A stretch of 64,000 nt of DNA from Antedon bifida (lineage: Eukaryota; Echinodermata; Crinoidea; Comatulida; Antedonidae): the NCBI GenBank assembly GCA_963402885.1, contig OY727098.1, positions 25,148,417 through 25,212,416 on the forward strand, in the 5' to 3' direction. Positions 1 through 14,400 of this stretch are shown here, piece by piece. A program made the translations under genes and the position numbers. Each line of letters starts with the position of its first letter. Position 1 is the stretch's first letter. Under the pieces are notes generated by a model that searched no databases, had not been told where the DNA came from, and was given only the letters and a program-made list of their open reading frames with translations.

Positions 1-3000
1 ACACCTGGTAAAATACTACATGACTCATGCCGTATGATAATCACCGGTGAGCCTATGACCGTGAGCCGGTAATCGAACGATTCTAATGCATCGCACGCGC
101 TATCAAAATCATATGTAAATACAGGTCGTAGGGGATCTCTCTTAGAATTTGTTATAATGCTTTAAGACTGCAATGACATTCATTGATATGATAATTTGAA
201 GCAAATTAAATAGCAAATTTTTATAACTATATATATTATAAGATTCCATTTAAAAACACTTTGCTTAAAAATTGTTCATCTAATTTTCCTGCAATTTCAT
301 TTCAATTATTAAGTTTGATAATAATAATAAATAGATGTCACAGAAATGCAATGAAACGACAACTTAAATTTTTTTATGAGTTAAATATTATATTATATAC
401 TGTATTATTTCATAGCTATTGATGCTAATTCTCAATGCAATTAATAATAATAATAACGTTACTAATAATAGTACAATTTACAATTAAAAAGTAATAAAAA
501 ACCTAAAAATGAGATTGAAATAGATTAAACTTACAATTTTCTTCAGAGATTAATTCATTTTAAAGTAACATTTTACATAAAACAATCTTATCAAATATGT
601 TATAAGATTTTTTTATATTTTGCTATTTATTGTTTTTTTTTTTTCTGATATTGTAATCAGATTTTATTATATTTTATACCAATATTTTGACCAATTGTTT
701 TTAATGTTTATATTTCATTCATTTAGTCCTAATTTCGTAATCAAATGTATATATACAGATACAAATCTCTTTAACTAATATACATAATAAAACAATACAA
801 TAAGAATACAAAAGCCCATTATACAAATTGTTATATTATAAATGTTTGTTTGGTGGAATAGGACACCTAGAGTACTAGATAATTTTATGAATCCTGTCAG
901 TCTGCCTGGTTGTGTTTGTTGTATTTTTCTTGTTTTTTGTCCTTGTTGTCCATTATTGTATTAATTGTATTATTTTTATGTATCGTTTTGAGACAAAACA
1001 AATAAAATGAAAATGAAACCATGAATATCATCATCTTCATAAACATCAATATTATCTCATCACATTAACGCAAACAACTTTTTTTCATAAAACGTTCCAA
1101 TGTCAACAACCTTACGCCAACACCGGGAATTAATTATTGTAAATCCTCAACTTAATCCCATTGTGTAAACTTAATTAGCAAACAGCTTAGTACACAATTA
1201 ATTTTTAAGTTTTTAAACTTGTAGGAAAGTTCAACACTCCCATGCACTGACTCCAACCAGTGCTTCATTACACCTATTGTTATGTAACAAAGTATGACAG
1301 TTGATTTTAAACAATACTGAATAAAAATGGTAGGTTTTAAGCTTTTGCACTACCAGGAACCAAAGTATTAAGTTTCTTACTTACTGTATCTGGTGCATTG
1401 TCATTGTTCACAAGAACAGTGATTTAAAAACCCTGGGATTACTAATATCATTGAAAATATTAACTAATTGGGTATGGGTATAGCAAGGATTTTGTTTTAT
1501 TAGCACATGCGTTAACAAGTTCAACAGTATTAAATTACTAATACATACTACAGTACATGTTACTGCAGTAACTATTTTACCCTTTCCCCTTTTAATTACA
1601 GGGGAAACAGTGTTTAGCAATTTTTTTTTTGGTGACCATATACATTTATTGAAGTGACTACCTCATAAACTTTTATAAATGTTTTTATATTGTGTTTTAA
1701 ATTGTATTGTATGTATGTTTCTAAGCTCAGGAAAACAAATATCATGAATGTTATTATGTGAAAATAAATTGAATCTTAAATCTTGAAACTTTGAAACAAA
1801 CTCATATGCTATTTTATTAAACAAACGTGGTTACTGCAGTAACTGAATAAGAATAATGTTTACATGGTCTATGCTTTCTAAACTAAGTTTGATGAGAGGT
1901 ATCCCCAGTAGTTTGAACCTAAGACGATGACACTAATAATAAGTACCAAGCTACTGTGCCACTAATACTAATAAAAGTATTTCTTAATATGTTAAAATCA
2001 ATATATCCTTGACATATTTCATCGCATGTAAAAAATCCCTGTCCTACAGTAGATTTCACTGTAGATGGGAGACAGAATGGCAACAGAGAAATGAGAAATT
2101 TCATAATCATCTTATGGTGTATGTATGGCGCTCAGTCGGTGCGCTACAAATCACATTTCTATTAGGGATAATTAAGTAAATCAGAGTGGATGACTGCATC
2201 ATTAATCATATCAACTGGATTTGTACCTTTTTGAAGCATATTTCTTGAACATTGAAATAATATTAAGGAACATTTACTGTTTATAATTATCACATGAAAT
2301 TTTTGTACGCTGTAGATCTAACAATTTTTGGGAAACTCTTTATTTTAGGAATGTGATTTAATCTTATTTTTCTAACCTAAATTTATACTTCTATTTTGGA
2401 GAGGGTATGATATTAAATTTTTTAAATGCATTTTTAAATCTTTTATTTTTTTTTAATATGCCTATGCTTCTATAATAATAATTAGAATAATATTTGTAAA
2501 AATTGTATAGTTTAGACAATTAATAAGTGGAAGACCATAATGCAATGATTTATCACAAAGAGATACTGGCAAGAAACGGAAACAGTAATCATATTGACAA
2601 AAATAAATTTTCTGTAGCATAAAATATGCAAATACCAGTACAAGATTATGCAAATTATGCAAATAAGCAGAAGAAAAAGGAAGTTACAATGACCCTCTTT
2701 ACAATAAACTTAACTCCCACTACATAGCCTGCAGTGGTCGCTTTCGGACACTGACCTCTCGCACCAACTGGTACCTTCTCTCCTTCCTTCCACAAGTCAT
2801 TCAACTTTTTAACAAAATTTTTTAATGTAATGACGATTTGCAATAAGTTTATTTTTAAATTTTTACTAATGTTTTGTGGTGTTCTCTTCTTGTTTTGTAA
2901 ATTGTTTACCTTTTATACTGTTATACATTTTTATATATTTGTAAAACAAGCAATGAATTTCCGAAAGGATTAATAAAGATAATTTGAATTTGGATTTGTT

Positions 3001-3840
3001 TCTAACAATATCTGTTATCTGTATAGTAGTACTGTAAGGCTAATTCAGACAGCATCGTACGAGGCCCGACGAAACGTCCTGACTCGTCGGTGCTGTTCGA
3101 GTTGAACCACCCGAGAAGAGTCGCCTTGAGATAGCGTCGGGCGTATGTTTTTGGTCGTCGGGAGATGTTTTATAGTATGACGTTGTCTGAGTTGGCCTTT
3201 AGATTATCAAGTGCACTCACTATAGAAGTATTTTACTTTAGAATAAAAAAAAAGCATCTATATAATATTAATATACTTTCAAAACCAAATTTGCTTATGA
3301 GACAATAGAATAGAAGATAATATGTTATTATACATCCTGACAAACCCTTCCTGAACAAATGTTGTTTTAGTTGTATCAGCATGATCATGTGTGACTTGTT
3401 GATTTAACATTTCCTCAACACCCTAAAGTGTACATGTCAATCTGTATAAATAGAAACTATATTTCTGTTGGTATAGTTACTACTACCGCGCTTCATCGGG
3501 TATAGTCCCACCTCCGGCTTATGTTCACTTTCTCATACAAGCATTTCCCCGGGCAAAGTCCCATGTCTATCATGAGGTATTAAAGACCAATTACTGTAGA
3601 TGGCACAGTAAAGATTGTTTCTTTTCATTTAATTTAAATGCTTGAATTATAAAGTTGAATTTCTACAGCAGAATATATATTCCTGGGTATAGTCCCAACT
3701 CCCAAATTAGACAAATTTCATGCACAAAGATTATATTATACACAGGAACTACAGTAGGCCTATGGTATTCCAAAACAAGAATAAGTCTGCAAATAATTTC
3801 TTTGAAATATAGGCCCGTCTTTATACAGTAAGTAAGCATT

Positions 3841-4056
3841 ACCACCCAGGGCAGAGAAGCTTAGGACAGATTAATAAAGGGTCTTGAGAATTGTTTTATA
3901 ATATTCCCTCTACAAAACAAAACCAAGTTCAACAACAATCTCCCTTTTTTTTGATGTTTTTTCATTTATACCCCAGGCAACCCCAGCAAGCCATACCACC
4001 CAGGGCAGTAGCGTAATACCACTCAGGGCAGTGGCATAATACCACCTAGGGCAGTG
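3841..4056 (+). repeat. ACCACCCAGGGCAG short interspersed motif
   Basis: Four copies of a 14-16 base motif of the form ACCACCCAGGGCAG occur, at about 3841, 3995, 4017 and 4040. The last three are spaced about 22-24 bases apart, like a short decayed tandem repeat. No coding meaning is visible. Confidence 0.5.
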
Positions 4057-4916
4057 GCTTTACTGGTGAGAGTGGATTAGAGAGGTTATCTTATTCTTGT
4101 GGGTTTTTATTACCAATAGAGAAGTAATTATTACTGGACATGAAGTAAAGAAAATAGTACTGTGATTTCTGGTCAATGAATTTTGAATAAGACATATTTG
4201 GACTTCCTGGATTAAGCTGTACAATGGTAACGGATGGCCTGGAGTAAACTGAACACAATAAGTGCAAAACAAGGTTATATAAAGGTCAAATATTACAGTA
4301 TGGACACACCGCAGAGATTGGATAACAATTAATTGTAATATTACACTTGTATTCTATTCACTACAATAATTAATATTTATTTCTTTTTTCTTTTAAAAAC
4401 AAATTACTGTAGCTTCCTACAATGTAGGCAAACAATAATTGAAGCTTGGCAGTAAACATGCTTTAGTACGGACACACAGCCCAACAGTAGGTCAGATTTT
4501 TCACTTTTAAAATTGTGGATTACAATGATTTGTTTTGGGTAGAATAAGAACCAAGATCAGAAAACAAGCCTAGAATCATTTTCAGATTTATTTTTATCTA
4601 TTTTAATAATTAAATATGGGTTGAAATGTTTGATGAAGAACTCCATTGAGGATTAGCAGTACTACAACAGTAGTGTTAAACACATCTTGCTTCTTATTCG
4701 TTTTACAGGAAAGTATCTCCCTGAATAAGGCTTAAATACTACAGTATACAGTCTTCAAAGTTTTGTTCTGCAAAACTATTGTAATAATCATTTCATTTCA
4801 TTTCATTTATTTATTTGACCAACAAAACATAATATACAATGTACAAAGATGAATTGGTCATGGACTGCTAAAGTAATACGATTACTGTAACTACAAGAGT
4901 CAGCAGTCCCATAATC

Positions 4917-5065
4917 AGTGGCATAACGGCTATGAGCGCTCACTGGCTAAACCAGAGCCCCTGAGCAAGGCCGAGAAGAAAAAAAAGATATTGAAATATG
5001 TCGAAAAAGGCTAAAAACGACAGAGGCCTCCAGCGTTGGGCCACTTAGTGTTCCTAAACCAGGGA
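4917..5065 (+). repeat. Dispersed repeat family R-A, copy 1
   Basis: The segment with GGCATAACGGCTATGAGCG and CTCACTGGCTAAACC, ending near GGCCACTTAGTGTTCCTAAA, recurs at 14230-14340 (same strand, partial) and 22520-22680 (opposite strand). It is a dispersed, probably non-autonomous transposon or SINE-like repeat; the family is not recognised. Confidence 0.6.
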
Positions 5066-6427
5066 CCACTGATTATACTGTAGGATGATTGGTTAAAATT
5101 GTTTCCAATTCAATACTACAGTTACAGTATGTGTGCTGTAGTGTTATCCATTGAAATCACCTTCTCTAGACCTCACGACTTAAGAACATTCAACATTTCA
5201 ATCAACCTGGTAGATTAAAGTCCCTGGATGGATAAACATTAATGTCCATGATGATCATGTTGAAATAATAATGTATAAAACTTTTTAAAAAAAGTGAATC
5301 TAATGTAATGATGACTGTTTAAAGAATCTATGAATGTACAACTACGGTATAACTATTCTACTAATTCTACTACGAATTCAAGACAAGTTTGTTATTATGA
5401 GGTACAATTAGTAAATTGAGGGCATAGTTCATGGACTATACCATTTGTGGAAAGGGGGATTCAATTAAAACTTCTACTTTTCGAGTTATATCTCGCTCTT
5501 CGAGGAAAAAGGGCTATTGTTGGTCTATCCAAGTAAGCTAGGCACGAAATAGAAAATTCATAAACAGGGAGTTTTTTTGTATGGATGAGTGCAATAGCAA
5601 AATTTGTAAAGACTCAACCGCTCTCTTTTTTCATCATATGACTGTTGACAATGATGATGTCATTGTTTATGCATGTAAGTAAGCTAATTACCCATCAGAC
5701 ACAAATATTATTTACCTGGTTCTGCCATAAAATTGTAATTTAATGAACTATCTTGCTAACTAATGGACCAATCATTCTTATTTGAGATTAAGATATTTAA
5801 GTTTGTTAATTAAAGAAAGTAAAAATGGAAGGTGTGTTACTATTTATAGAATTACTGGTGAGACAAATAAGATTTTGAAACACTAATTAACCTTCCTTTT
5901 GATTAAATAATTACATTTCTAGGTTTTTCTATCTGTTAAGCACTTGTTTATTTATTTTGAATGTTATAGTTAGTGTATTGCTCCGAGAACTATTGATTTC
6001 TACAAAACTATTTTGATCATGTATTCTGTATTTTTATTCTGTATTTTGACAGAAAAAGAAAAAAAATAATGATAATTATTATTATAAAATGCTTTGGATT
6101 TCTTAACTAAGAATTTTGTATTTTTCAGAGATTATAGAATGTTCTAAGGGATCATGGATGTGAACAAAATGTTGAATGGACGACGATCAGGGGGTGTGTT
6201 GTGTGGATATCCAGTGGAGGGGCAGAAACATTTTTTGTGATGCATGAGATTCTCTGTACTGTATATATAATTTGTCCAGTATCATAGCTATTTCTGTAAC
6301 ACAGTGTCACATATGTATCACATTCCTGTATCATAAGCCATAAGCCTAACCTAACCTTAATTAACATAATACAGGCTCCACATGTGACACTATATGACAG
6401 AATTTGCATTTATCGAAATAAACCTAC

Positions 6428-6523
6428 CTTTCCAAGAAGACGCCCTTTCTTGTATTTTTCTCCCGACTCGGGGTTGATCACAATATCACCAACGATTGGT
6501 TGCGGCTTCTTCTCCGACCCCAT
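6428..6523 (-). CDS. Polo-like kinase, N-terminal coding exon
   Basis: A 96-base exon of 32 codons starts at ATG 6523-6521 and ends at a donor (AAG/GTAGG) in phase 0. The C-terminal half reads VINPESGEKYKKGRLLGK. This matches the segment just before the ATP-binding glycine loop of polo-like kinases, where the family continues GKGGFA-K/R-C-Y/F-E. The pattern DP-SG--Y-KGRLLGK is closest, from memory, to the PLK2/PLK3 branch; PLK1/Polo is not excluded. Polo-like kinases are Ser/Thr kinases of mitosis and stress responses with C-terminal polo boxes, but neither the catalytic core nor the polo boxes were found here, so the rest must lie beyond the left edge. A short N-terminal extension before the kinase domain is normal. 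A non-coding first exon may lie near 9900-10100. The call rests on one short exon. Confidence 0.6.
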
Positions 6524-7038
6524 AACTTTATAAAATGATCTTGAAAAATGTATAATTTACAAAGAACTAATCATTGCACAGGTATTCTATAAGAAAAAAA
6601 ACATACTGGTAATTAGGAACAATAAATATTGATTATATTTAATAAAAACTTAATTATCTTAAAAAAAATATAATTATTGACAATTAATTAAATAGAAAAA
6701 ATATGAATATTACAAAAGACATTACAATATACAAAGAAACTACTGTAAAGCAGCACCTTAACCAAAAAATTAAATTATAGTTGTTTTGTATTCATGGTTC
6801 ATAACCGCTAAGCTATCCGATGTCTACACTGTACAGTGAGTGAGACTATGTCTGGTTTCATTGAGTTCTTTATGTCTTACCAAAAATGGAACTCATTATA
6901 GAAAATAGAACTTGTGTAATGACCACATGCCAGGTATGAACTGGGAACACGTTTATTACAACAAGAATGATGCAAATAATAAGGTTCTTATAGAGATTTA
7001 TATACAGTACCGTCAAAAAGACGTTCAAGCAATGAGAG

Positions 7039-7198
7039 TAAAACCCTGTCTACACTATCAAACTAGTAAAAAAAGTGTGATGTGCCCAAATATGGTAGTG
7101 ATATACTTAAATATAATAGTGATATGACATCTTCATGTCCATATGGGCATATCACATTTTGTTGTCACATGAAGTTTGATAGTGTAGACAGGGCTTAA
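7039..7198. mobile_element. TA-MITE copy 1
   Basis: Both terminal inverted repeats are present (CTGTCTACACTATCAAACT on the left and its complement on the right), with an internal ATATGGTAGTGATAT repeat. It is intergenic and slightly longer than average because an internal ATATGG block is duplicated. Confidence 0.85.
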
Positions 7199-9913
7199 AG
7201 CACCTTGCCTAGAAATCTCTCGAACCTGACTTTTGCTAGTCCTATTCCTTAACATTAATGGTTAAATCGCTCGATCACATTTTGAGAACATTTCAGTAAA
7301 CATAAACAAGTAAATCAGCACAGAAAAAAATCAAATAACGAGAAATATAATTTAAACAAAAAAATCAGTAAAAACGAAACATCATACAATTACAAATATA
7401 CACAATTAAATATCAAGAAAAAAATGTTAATATGTTCAAAGCACTCTTCGCTCAATATATTTTGAGATTATCTTACAGCTCAATTTCTGGGCTGGTCTAG
7501 ACAACACATCAGGGTGCATCAAATGGCCGACGTTATTAACCGCTAAATTACAGCTCATCATGATTGTTTTAGGCCAGCGGGCAATAAGCTAATGATAGCG
7601 TTATTATACCAATAAATTGTGAAATATTTCCAGGCTTCAGGGATCAATCTATGACGTTAGTAAAATAAGAATCCGGTTTTTATACCAAGAAGCCTTTAAC
7701 ACTAAATTAATAAAGCATTAATATGTTTATAATGCCTATTTATTTGCATTAACCATACTCAGTATCACAGTGACAAAATGGAACCCCAATGGAAACTAAT
7801 TCTTCTGTGGAGGAGTAATGGGTCATCCTAAATCTACTGAATTTATTGTAGTTTTACTGTAATTATATTAATTTCATCATATGTTTGTAGATTATAATTA
7901 TTATAAAAACAAACGTCTCAATTTTCTAGAAAACTACCTTATTATTCCTACAAATTCTAATTATTTGTGTCTTATTAATATTTTAATAATTTTGATGTTG
8001 AAAATGTGTGTAGTTGGTCGCTTTCTTGTAGATGCTTAAATTTGTTGGTTTATTTCTGTGCTCTGTTCTGGTTTGACCAACTAGCATAGGTGTTTAGCAC
8101 CTGTTTGGTCTTTCCTTGCCATTTATTGTTTTGTCTTCTTTGTAAATAAATTAAATAAATAAAAGTAAAATAAATTTCCTTGGAATTCATAACTAACAAT
8201 AGTTCCTAGTTTCAGTATTGATTTCACTTTTCTCAACTTGTGAATTTCCGAAATTAATTATTTCATTAGTTTTAATTAATCCATAAAACTGGACTCCAAT
8301 GATTCCATATGAAATTTGAGACAAGTCCAGTTCATAGTACGTTGGATTAAATTAATGAATGATACATTTTAGTTTACAGTTAGCATCAAATATATATCAA
8401 TCATTATCCGTCAATATAAATCATAGAATGTTCAGGTGTGACATTTAAATGAATACATATTCGTATTTATTCAGGCTTACTGCCACATCTTTCTCACTCT
8501 ATACTGTATGTCATAATATGAAAATTGTGCAAGACTATCCTATATATTAATTTTAGAAAGAGGTATAATTCACATCAATTTCATGCTTGAGTGATTACCT
8601 AATAAAGGTGTTATACAGGTAAATCCTACAACAATCAAATTATCAAGGTTTTTATACCAATAGATTAAAAAAACAAATTTAAACACCTTTTTAAAATTAT
8701 AAATTTTATATAATAGAAATCAAAATAACAACACTTTCTCTGAATTTCATAGATGATCAGTGAGTAACTGAGTCAGAATCTGATATGCAAATCTAATAAC
8801 ACAAACATCAAGGTCTATTATCATTACACTTTAAATAGGAGTCACAAAAGTACAACCTTAGACTATTTAATCTATTTTCTACTTTAATCTAAACTGTGTA
8901 GCAAAGTAGAAATGACAATGGACTGCTTTACTGTACATTACAAGCATATTATGTGTGGAAAGTGATTTTTCAAATATATTTCTTCTCCTAAATTGCAAAA
9001 TCCTGCATTTGCAACTCAATAAAATTTGTCTTTTTTTCTTCCACAGGTATGGGGACTTGGATCATTTCAATATTTTGGATCTGCTATTGATGCCCCTCTG
9101 GGACCCTAAAGGGATGTAAAGCCATTTTTGGGGATTTAGAGGCTATGGTGCTGTGCAAATGATAGTTTTTTGGGTTCGCTTTTGTCTGTGTTTTTATTGA
9201 TGTATAGTATAGTATTGAGGCTCACTAATTATAGTTCACACAGACACTATTGTGGATAATGAGGGACCGCTAGAATTGGCAGCACTGACATGACTCTTAA
9301 ACTTGACCATGACAAGCGACAGTTTGAATAACTCATCGCTTGTGATTGTGTCAACTAACTTGCGTTGCGTACTTGTGTTGCATCTGTAGAGTGGAAACCA
9401 AGCATTAGAGAATAAAATGCACTAGGCCTATAATTGAAAAGTATAACATCCAAGTCCATAGCGCCATGAGAAAACATATTAGTGTGTTCAAATGAATTAT
9501 TGCAAACGGAAGATCACACATCACATGCGCAGCCGGTTCTTGATGCTGTCAACTAGAGGATTTACAGAAGCTGATTTCTTAACGTAAGAATTATCGGCGC
9601 ATATTTTTTTCACAAACTTTGATGACGTAAATTGTAAACCATTTGATTGGCCAGTTTTAACGATTATGTTTTCACATAAAAATCTACTAGAAAACAGGCT
9701 TTTAGTGTACAAGCAAGAAATTAAGAATCTTGATAACTTTAATCAAATAAATGTTTAGGCCTACATGAAAACCAGCGAACAAGCTATAACATGAGATTAA
9801 TTACAGTACAGTGGCTGCAGCAAGAATGATAGGTAGGACCGACCGACCAAAACAACCTGCAAACAATCCAGGGTTAATAAAACATTCAAGCACGATAAAC
9901 TCACCTCATCTGC

Positions 9914-10260
9914 CTTTCCAAATGCATTCATCCTCAAGCTGAAAAATGGACTTGTATGACTCTGGGGAGTTAGCTTTAAATAATCACAATCTACAGCAAA
10001 CAAACTAGTATAGTCAGTCCGAATTTAGCCGTTCTACTGTTTTAGTAGAGATGTAGTTTCCGTATACTAGTGCCAGCCTGGAGCCGGGTAAATGCAATAG
10101 AGACTAAGTACAGTACTTTCTGCCTTGGAAGTGTGTGTGCGATTCGCTTCGCAGAGCTAGCTGCAGACTATCGATCCCAGAGTGAGGTCAAGGTTTATAA
10201 GCCCTAAGACAAGCCAAACGATTGGCTGATTTACTCAAAACTCTTAGCCAATCATGGGCC
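9914..10260 (-). promoter_or_regulatory. Possible 5' exon and CCAAT promoter of the kinase gene
   Basis: On the minus strand a good donor (GCAGATGAG/GTGAGT) sits at about 9913. Upstream of it lie an ATTGG at 10221-10225 and a CCAAT at 10248-10252, facing each other 27 bases apart (5' ends). Paired CCAAT boxes are common in cell-cycle promoters. Linking this to the kinase exon at 6428 is inference; no transcript evidence is available. Confidence 0.2.
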
Positions 10261-11443
10261 TTTTAAGTTTATTCATAGTAGTAGTAGTGAAAAATATGGG
10301 TTTTGTACAATATAGATTTGTGTTCAATCATTGCTCTATTTCTAAGTTTATTCTTTATTATTGCTATAAAAACAGGCTTGGTTCCTATTATACTGCCTAT
10401 GATCCATTGTTTCCAGGCCCCTATATGGACTTTAGTCTTTAATAAAATATTGAATAAGAATTGAATAAAATAGGAATAGCCTATGTAGTTGGTCTTGAAA
10501 TGCTTCTTTAATTTCTGATAAATATAGTCACACAATAAGTAGAATAACACCAAATAGGTGAAACGAAAGTTATCAGATAAAACGTAAAGTTATAATAATA
10601 TTTTAAATAAATGTAAAACATATACAGTAAATATTTTCATACAGTAGTTTTTTTTTTATATAACTAAATAGGAACACTTTTTTTTTTCAAATTATATAAT
10701 ATAATTACAGTGCATACACTTCAACTTTTATATTTATAATTAGTAAAGTTCATAATTTGTACTGTTGAACATTTTGTGCAAACAAAAAGTACAACTCTAT
10801 TTTATTGTGCATTTGACAATAAACAAACTCTAATGGAATATTGTATGTCAATTTATCCATACGCACTTAATATACAACATATTTCTTTTAAGTTATCTTT
10901 TTTTACTGTAAGATAATCTCGCCATAGAGTGTGCTATATATACTTCATTAACACGTACTGGATCAAATAGCTCTATTTATAACTTCCACCATCAGAATTT
11001 CTGGAAGAATGTTTAGAAAATATAGTTGACATTCTCAGATATTGGTATATTTATACGGAGAATTGCTCTTTGCTGGGCAGTCACTGCCAATCATTTTCCG
11101 ACATGTGCTGTTAGTGCAAAGAATCCTTCATCTGTTCCCTATTTGGAGTGGTTAAAAATAAAGATTAATTCTTTAATATATTTAATTAGACACACTTGTC
11201 ACGTTAATCATGGCAGGTTCCTGTTAATTTCAGTCTTTTTGCCTCAAAATATGGGATAATTTCACTAGATTATTTGTGATAAGAAAAAAAAAACATCCCG
11301 ACAATTTAAATGTGTTATTTATGCTTACTAATTCTGAGACAAGTTTTCGAGCTTAAAAGGTCTTATTTTACTTATTGATGTAATGTAAATAATTGTGATT
11401 TTTGTCTTTGTTTTAAACGGATAGCAATAAATATTACCATGCT

Positions 11444-14400
11444 CTAGTTTGTCAACTGAAGGAGAAACATGGATGTCTTCTCAACACAGTTGAGGAAACC
11501 TGCCTGACATATGCATTGTTTATTAAATAGCAGATGCCCAAGATAGTTTTAAATAATTTTGATGAATTTTTTCAATTTATAGTTCCCCCCTATTGTTTGG
11601 CTATAAATTCTCCCGATATTTCACTTTCCCAATTATCTTACTTTTTGCCTTGAAGCTGCTAGAGGTGTACTCCCTTGATGGATAATTTGTTTATTTTGTT
11701 TGGAAAAACGTTCACCACTTGTGCTTTGCCTGAAATAACAATGAATCTTATATTAACTTGGTGCCATCTTTACATCTAAGTAAATACTTTGACACATCAG
11801 CCTAAACTAACTAAAAAAAGCACTGTTTATAAATTGTATTTAATTAGTATTTTCAATTACTGTACTATACCTTTTGATAAGGTCACTTAGATTACTCTTA
11901 GGAGATGGTGTACTGGTGGCAGAGATCTCCAATTCTTCAACCCTTGGAAGAGCTACGGTTATCTTTTGTGCTTGAACAGTTTCAGCAGAAGATGGATGAT
12001 TCTGGGTTTCAACTTCAAAGGGAATCGGTGAAACAGCTGGTGAGAGTATAAGAGATTGTACATTGGTAGATTTCTCCAGGAATGCAGGTAAGCCTGTCTG
12101 AAGTTTAGCCAATCTTAACTGAGCTTCAGCATGCTCTTGAGAAAGTGCCTGCATTTTGCGGTTGATGTCTAACTGTGCTTCCGAGACTTTTGGTACTTCT
12201 TTTAAAGTTGTTTGAAGGATTGGAAAAATCCCATGATCATATTTGATTTGCTGATGATGACCTAACAGTGACTCTGGATGGTTTATAGTTGTAGCAAATG
12301 ATGTAGGCTTGGTAGACAAATTTGAGACATCAAAAGAATTTGATCCAGTGTTTTGTGTATGAGTGTTAAATGCTGCAATATCTTTTTCAGCATTTAAAAT
12401 ATCTGTATTATATATACCATCCCCTGAATACTGCGGTTGATTAAACTGTACATCATCGTTATCAGGAAGATTCCAGCGGAGATGTCTCACACCTTGTGGT
12501 TTTGACAGCATGCTTCTGTCCTTTTGCCGTGGTGGTGACAACATCAGAGCAGTCATTGATGGTTGGACATGACTAAGACTACCAACGTATGACAGATGTG
12601 ATTTCTCAGGTACGGATGGAATTGGTGGATCTGGAAGAATTCCTGAAGGAACTCCATCTTCATGACTATGAGAAAGGTTATCTTGTGAAGAACTAAATAG
12701 TTCTCTTTGATTAGCTGTGACGCCATCTCCAGACCTTTCTGGTGGAGCTGTGGGCAAACCTCTTTGAGTAATACCCATGCTTTTCTTGTGTGGCAAAGAA
12801 GGTTGCTGTTCTTGATCATCTGGTCTATCCATCACTCTTCTGGTGTCTTCTGTCTTGTATGGAAAAGAATGTTGTTGGTTTGAGTCTTGCAGACTCCCTT
12901 GTTGTCTAGCTATCGTCATGCCATTTGTATGTTGTGGTTGTACATGTTGCTGATGCAGACCTGATGAAAGTGAAATAAAATGACCATTGACAATGAAATA
13001 AAACTTCATCAAAAAGTAATATACAAAACAAACTGATAATTATGAAGGTCATGCTTGCATAAAATTAATGTATTACCTGTATACACTAAAGTAGGTAAAA
13101 GTACATTATAAAGTGTTCACTTCAACAATTTATTTGCACTTATTTCTATATATATCACCGGGTGGTTTAAAATTTGTTCTATGCCTGTGGTGTTTATATA
13201 CACAGAACATGAATTCTAAACCATCCGGTGATATACTGAAAAATTAATTTGAAACGATAATATGAGGAAATCTTAGATAATGAGAAAAGGTCGCCCCAAA
13301 CGAGATAGGATCCTGGAACCATCTGCTTGATATGCAGATGTCCTAACCATTGGACAACTGGGCCTTTCATAGTATTGTTCAAACTTGATTGAATAGCGAC
13401 TCTCGACGTGGTATGGTGGAATAGCACTAGTCTCTTAATTATACGCACGTGCACCATATATAATTTTCAGTATATCATTTAGAATTTGTTCTATGCGTGT
13501 GGTGTTTATGTATGAATAAGAAATAAATACATTGATAATTACTTGTTGGAATTTGATGAACCTGTTGATTAGTTGCAGCCTGTGAACTCAATTTAAGCAA
13601 CAAATCTTTCATATTCATAACATCCTACAATTTTCAGTAAAAAAAAGAATGAAATTAAGTTGTTTTCGTTTCTTATATTAGTTTCTATATCACACACAGG
13701 GTTGTTTAAATAAGCCCTTTTTGTTATTACTGTACATTGTATAAATATATCATCTGTTTTGCAATATAAAGGGAATATTTAATGTAAGTTACTGCATTAT
13801 ACTTAATATTTTAATTCAATGTACTTGAAATAATGTATTTATTTACTTCTGTAAGGGCATCCATAAGAGATTGTTGTTGCTGCAACTGTTCTTGCATTTT
13901 AATTCTATGATTCTGCTCTTCCTTTAGATAAACATCATGCTACAAAGAAGTGAACTGTAATTCATAATCAAATTCATTTACACAACGGAGGAGGGAGGGA
14001 GGCTGGAGTTGTAATTTTAATATTAATAAAATGTAATATTGTTATAATATGTTCGGCGTAACAACGAAACATGTTTGAAACAAATTGCTCATGTTTGATT
14101 GAAGTTCGGCAACATTATTCACCATCACCTTAAACAATCAAAGACTTATGAAGTTGGAAAAGCTCTCCGAAAACATCCGTAAAGCAGCAGCTGATATAAA
14201 CGGTGCACTGTTCTGAGGAAGTTACATTGTATAAAGCAGTGGCGTAACGGCTATGAGCACTCACTGGCTAAACCCAGGGGCCTCGGAGCTTATGGGGCCT
14301 GTGAGCAGGGTCCAGAGGAAGAAAACAGGCATTCAAATATGTTTATATATTATATGTTGCAGTCACTAAACCGGTTTGGAAATCAATAAATTTGTATTGA

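Larger units (their letters stand above)
1..6427. other. Non-coding stretch, probably kinase intron
   Basis: No exon with a recognisable protein match was found on either strand. The stretch lies downstream of the minus-strand polo-like kinase exon at 6428-6523, so most of it may be that gene's first coding intron; the next exon, expected to start with the glycine-loop residues GGFAKC, was not seen and is probably off the left edge. The stretch holds dispersed repeats (3841-4056, 4917-5065, half of a hairpin element near 5508-5540), several copies of a GGTATAGTCCCA motif (near 3498 and 3685) and AT-rich filler. Confidence 0.5.
6524..11443. other. Non-coding stretch between kinase exon and SPICE1
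   Basis: No protein match was seen. It contains one MITE copy (7039-7198), AT-rich DNA, a candidate minus-strand 5' leader exon with a donor at about 9913 (ATGAG/GTGAGT), and an inverted pair of CCAAT boxes at 10221-10252. Several unrelated short open frames (for example at 9521-9712 and 10269-10553) show no family resemblance or splice logic. Confidence 0.45.

Noticed and set aside
10269..10553. 94-codon minus-strand frame and an overlapping plus-strand frame
   Set aside because: Both are rich in Tyr/Ile/Phe as expected for AT-rich random sequence; no conserved motif.
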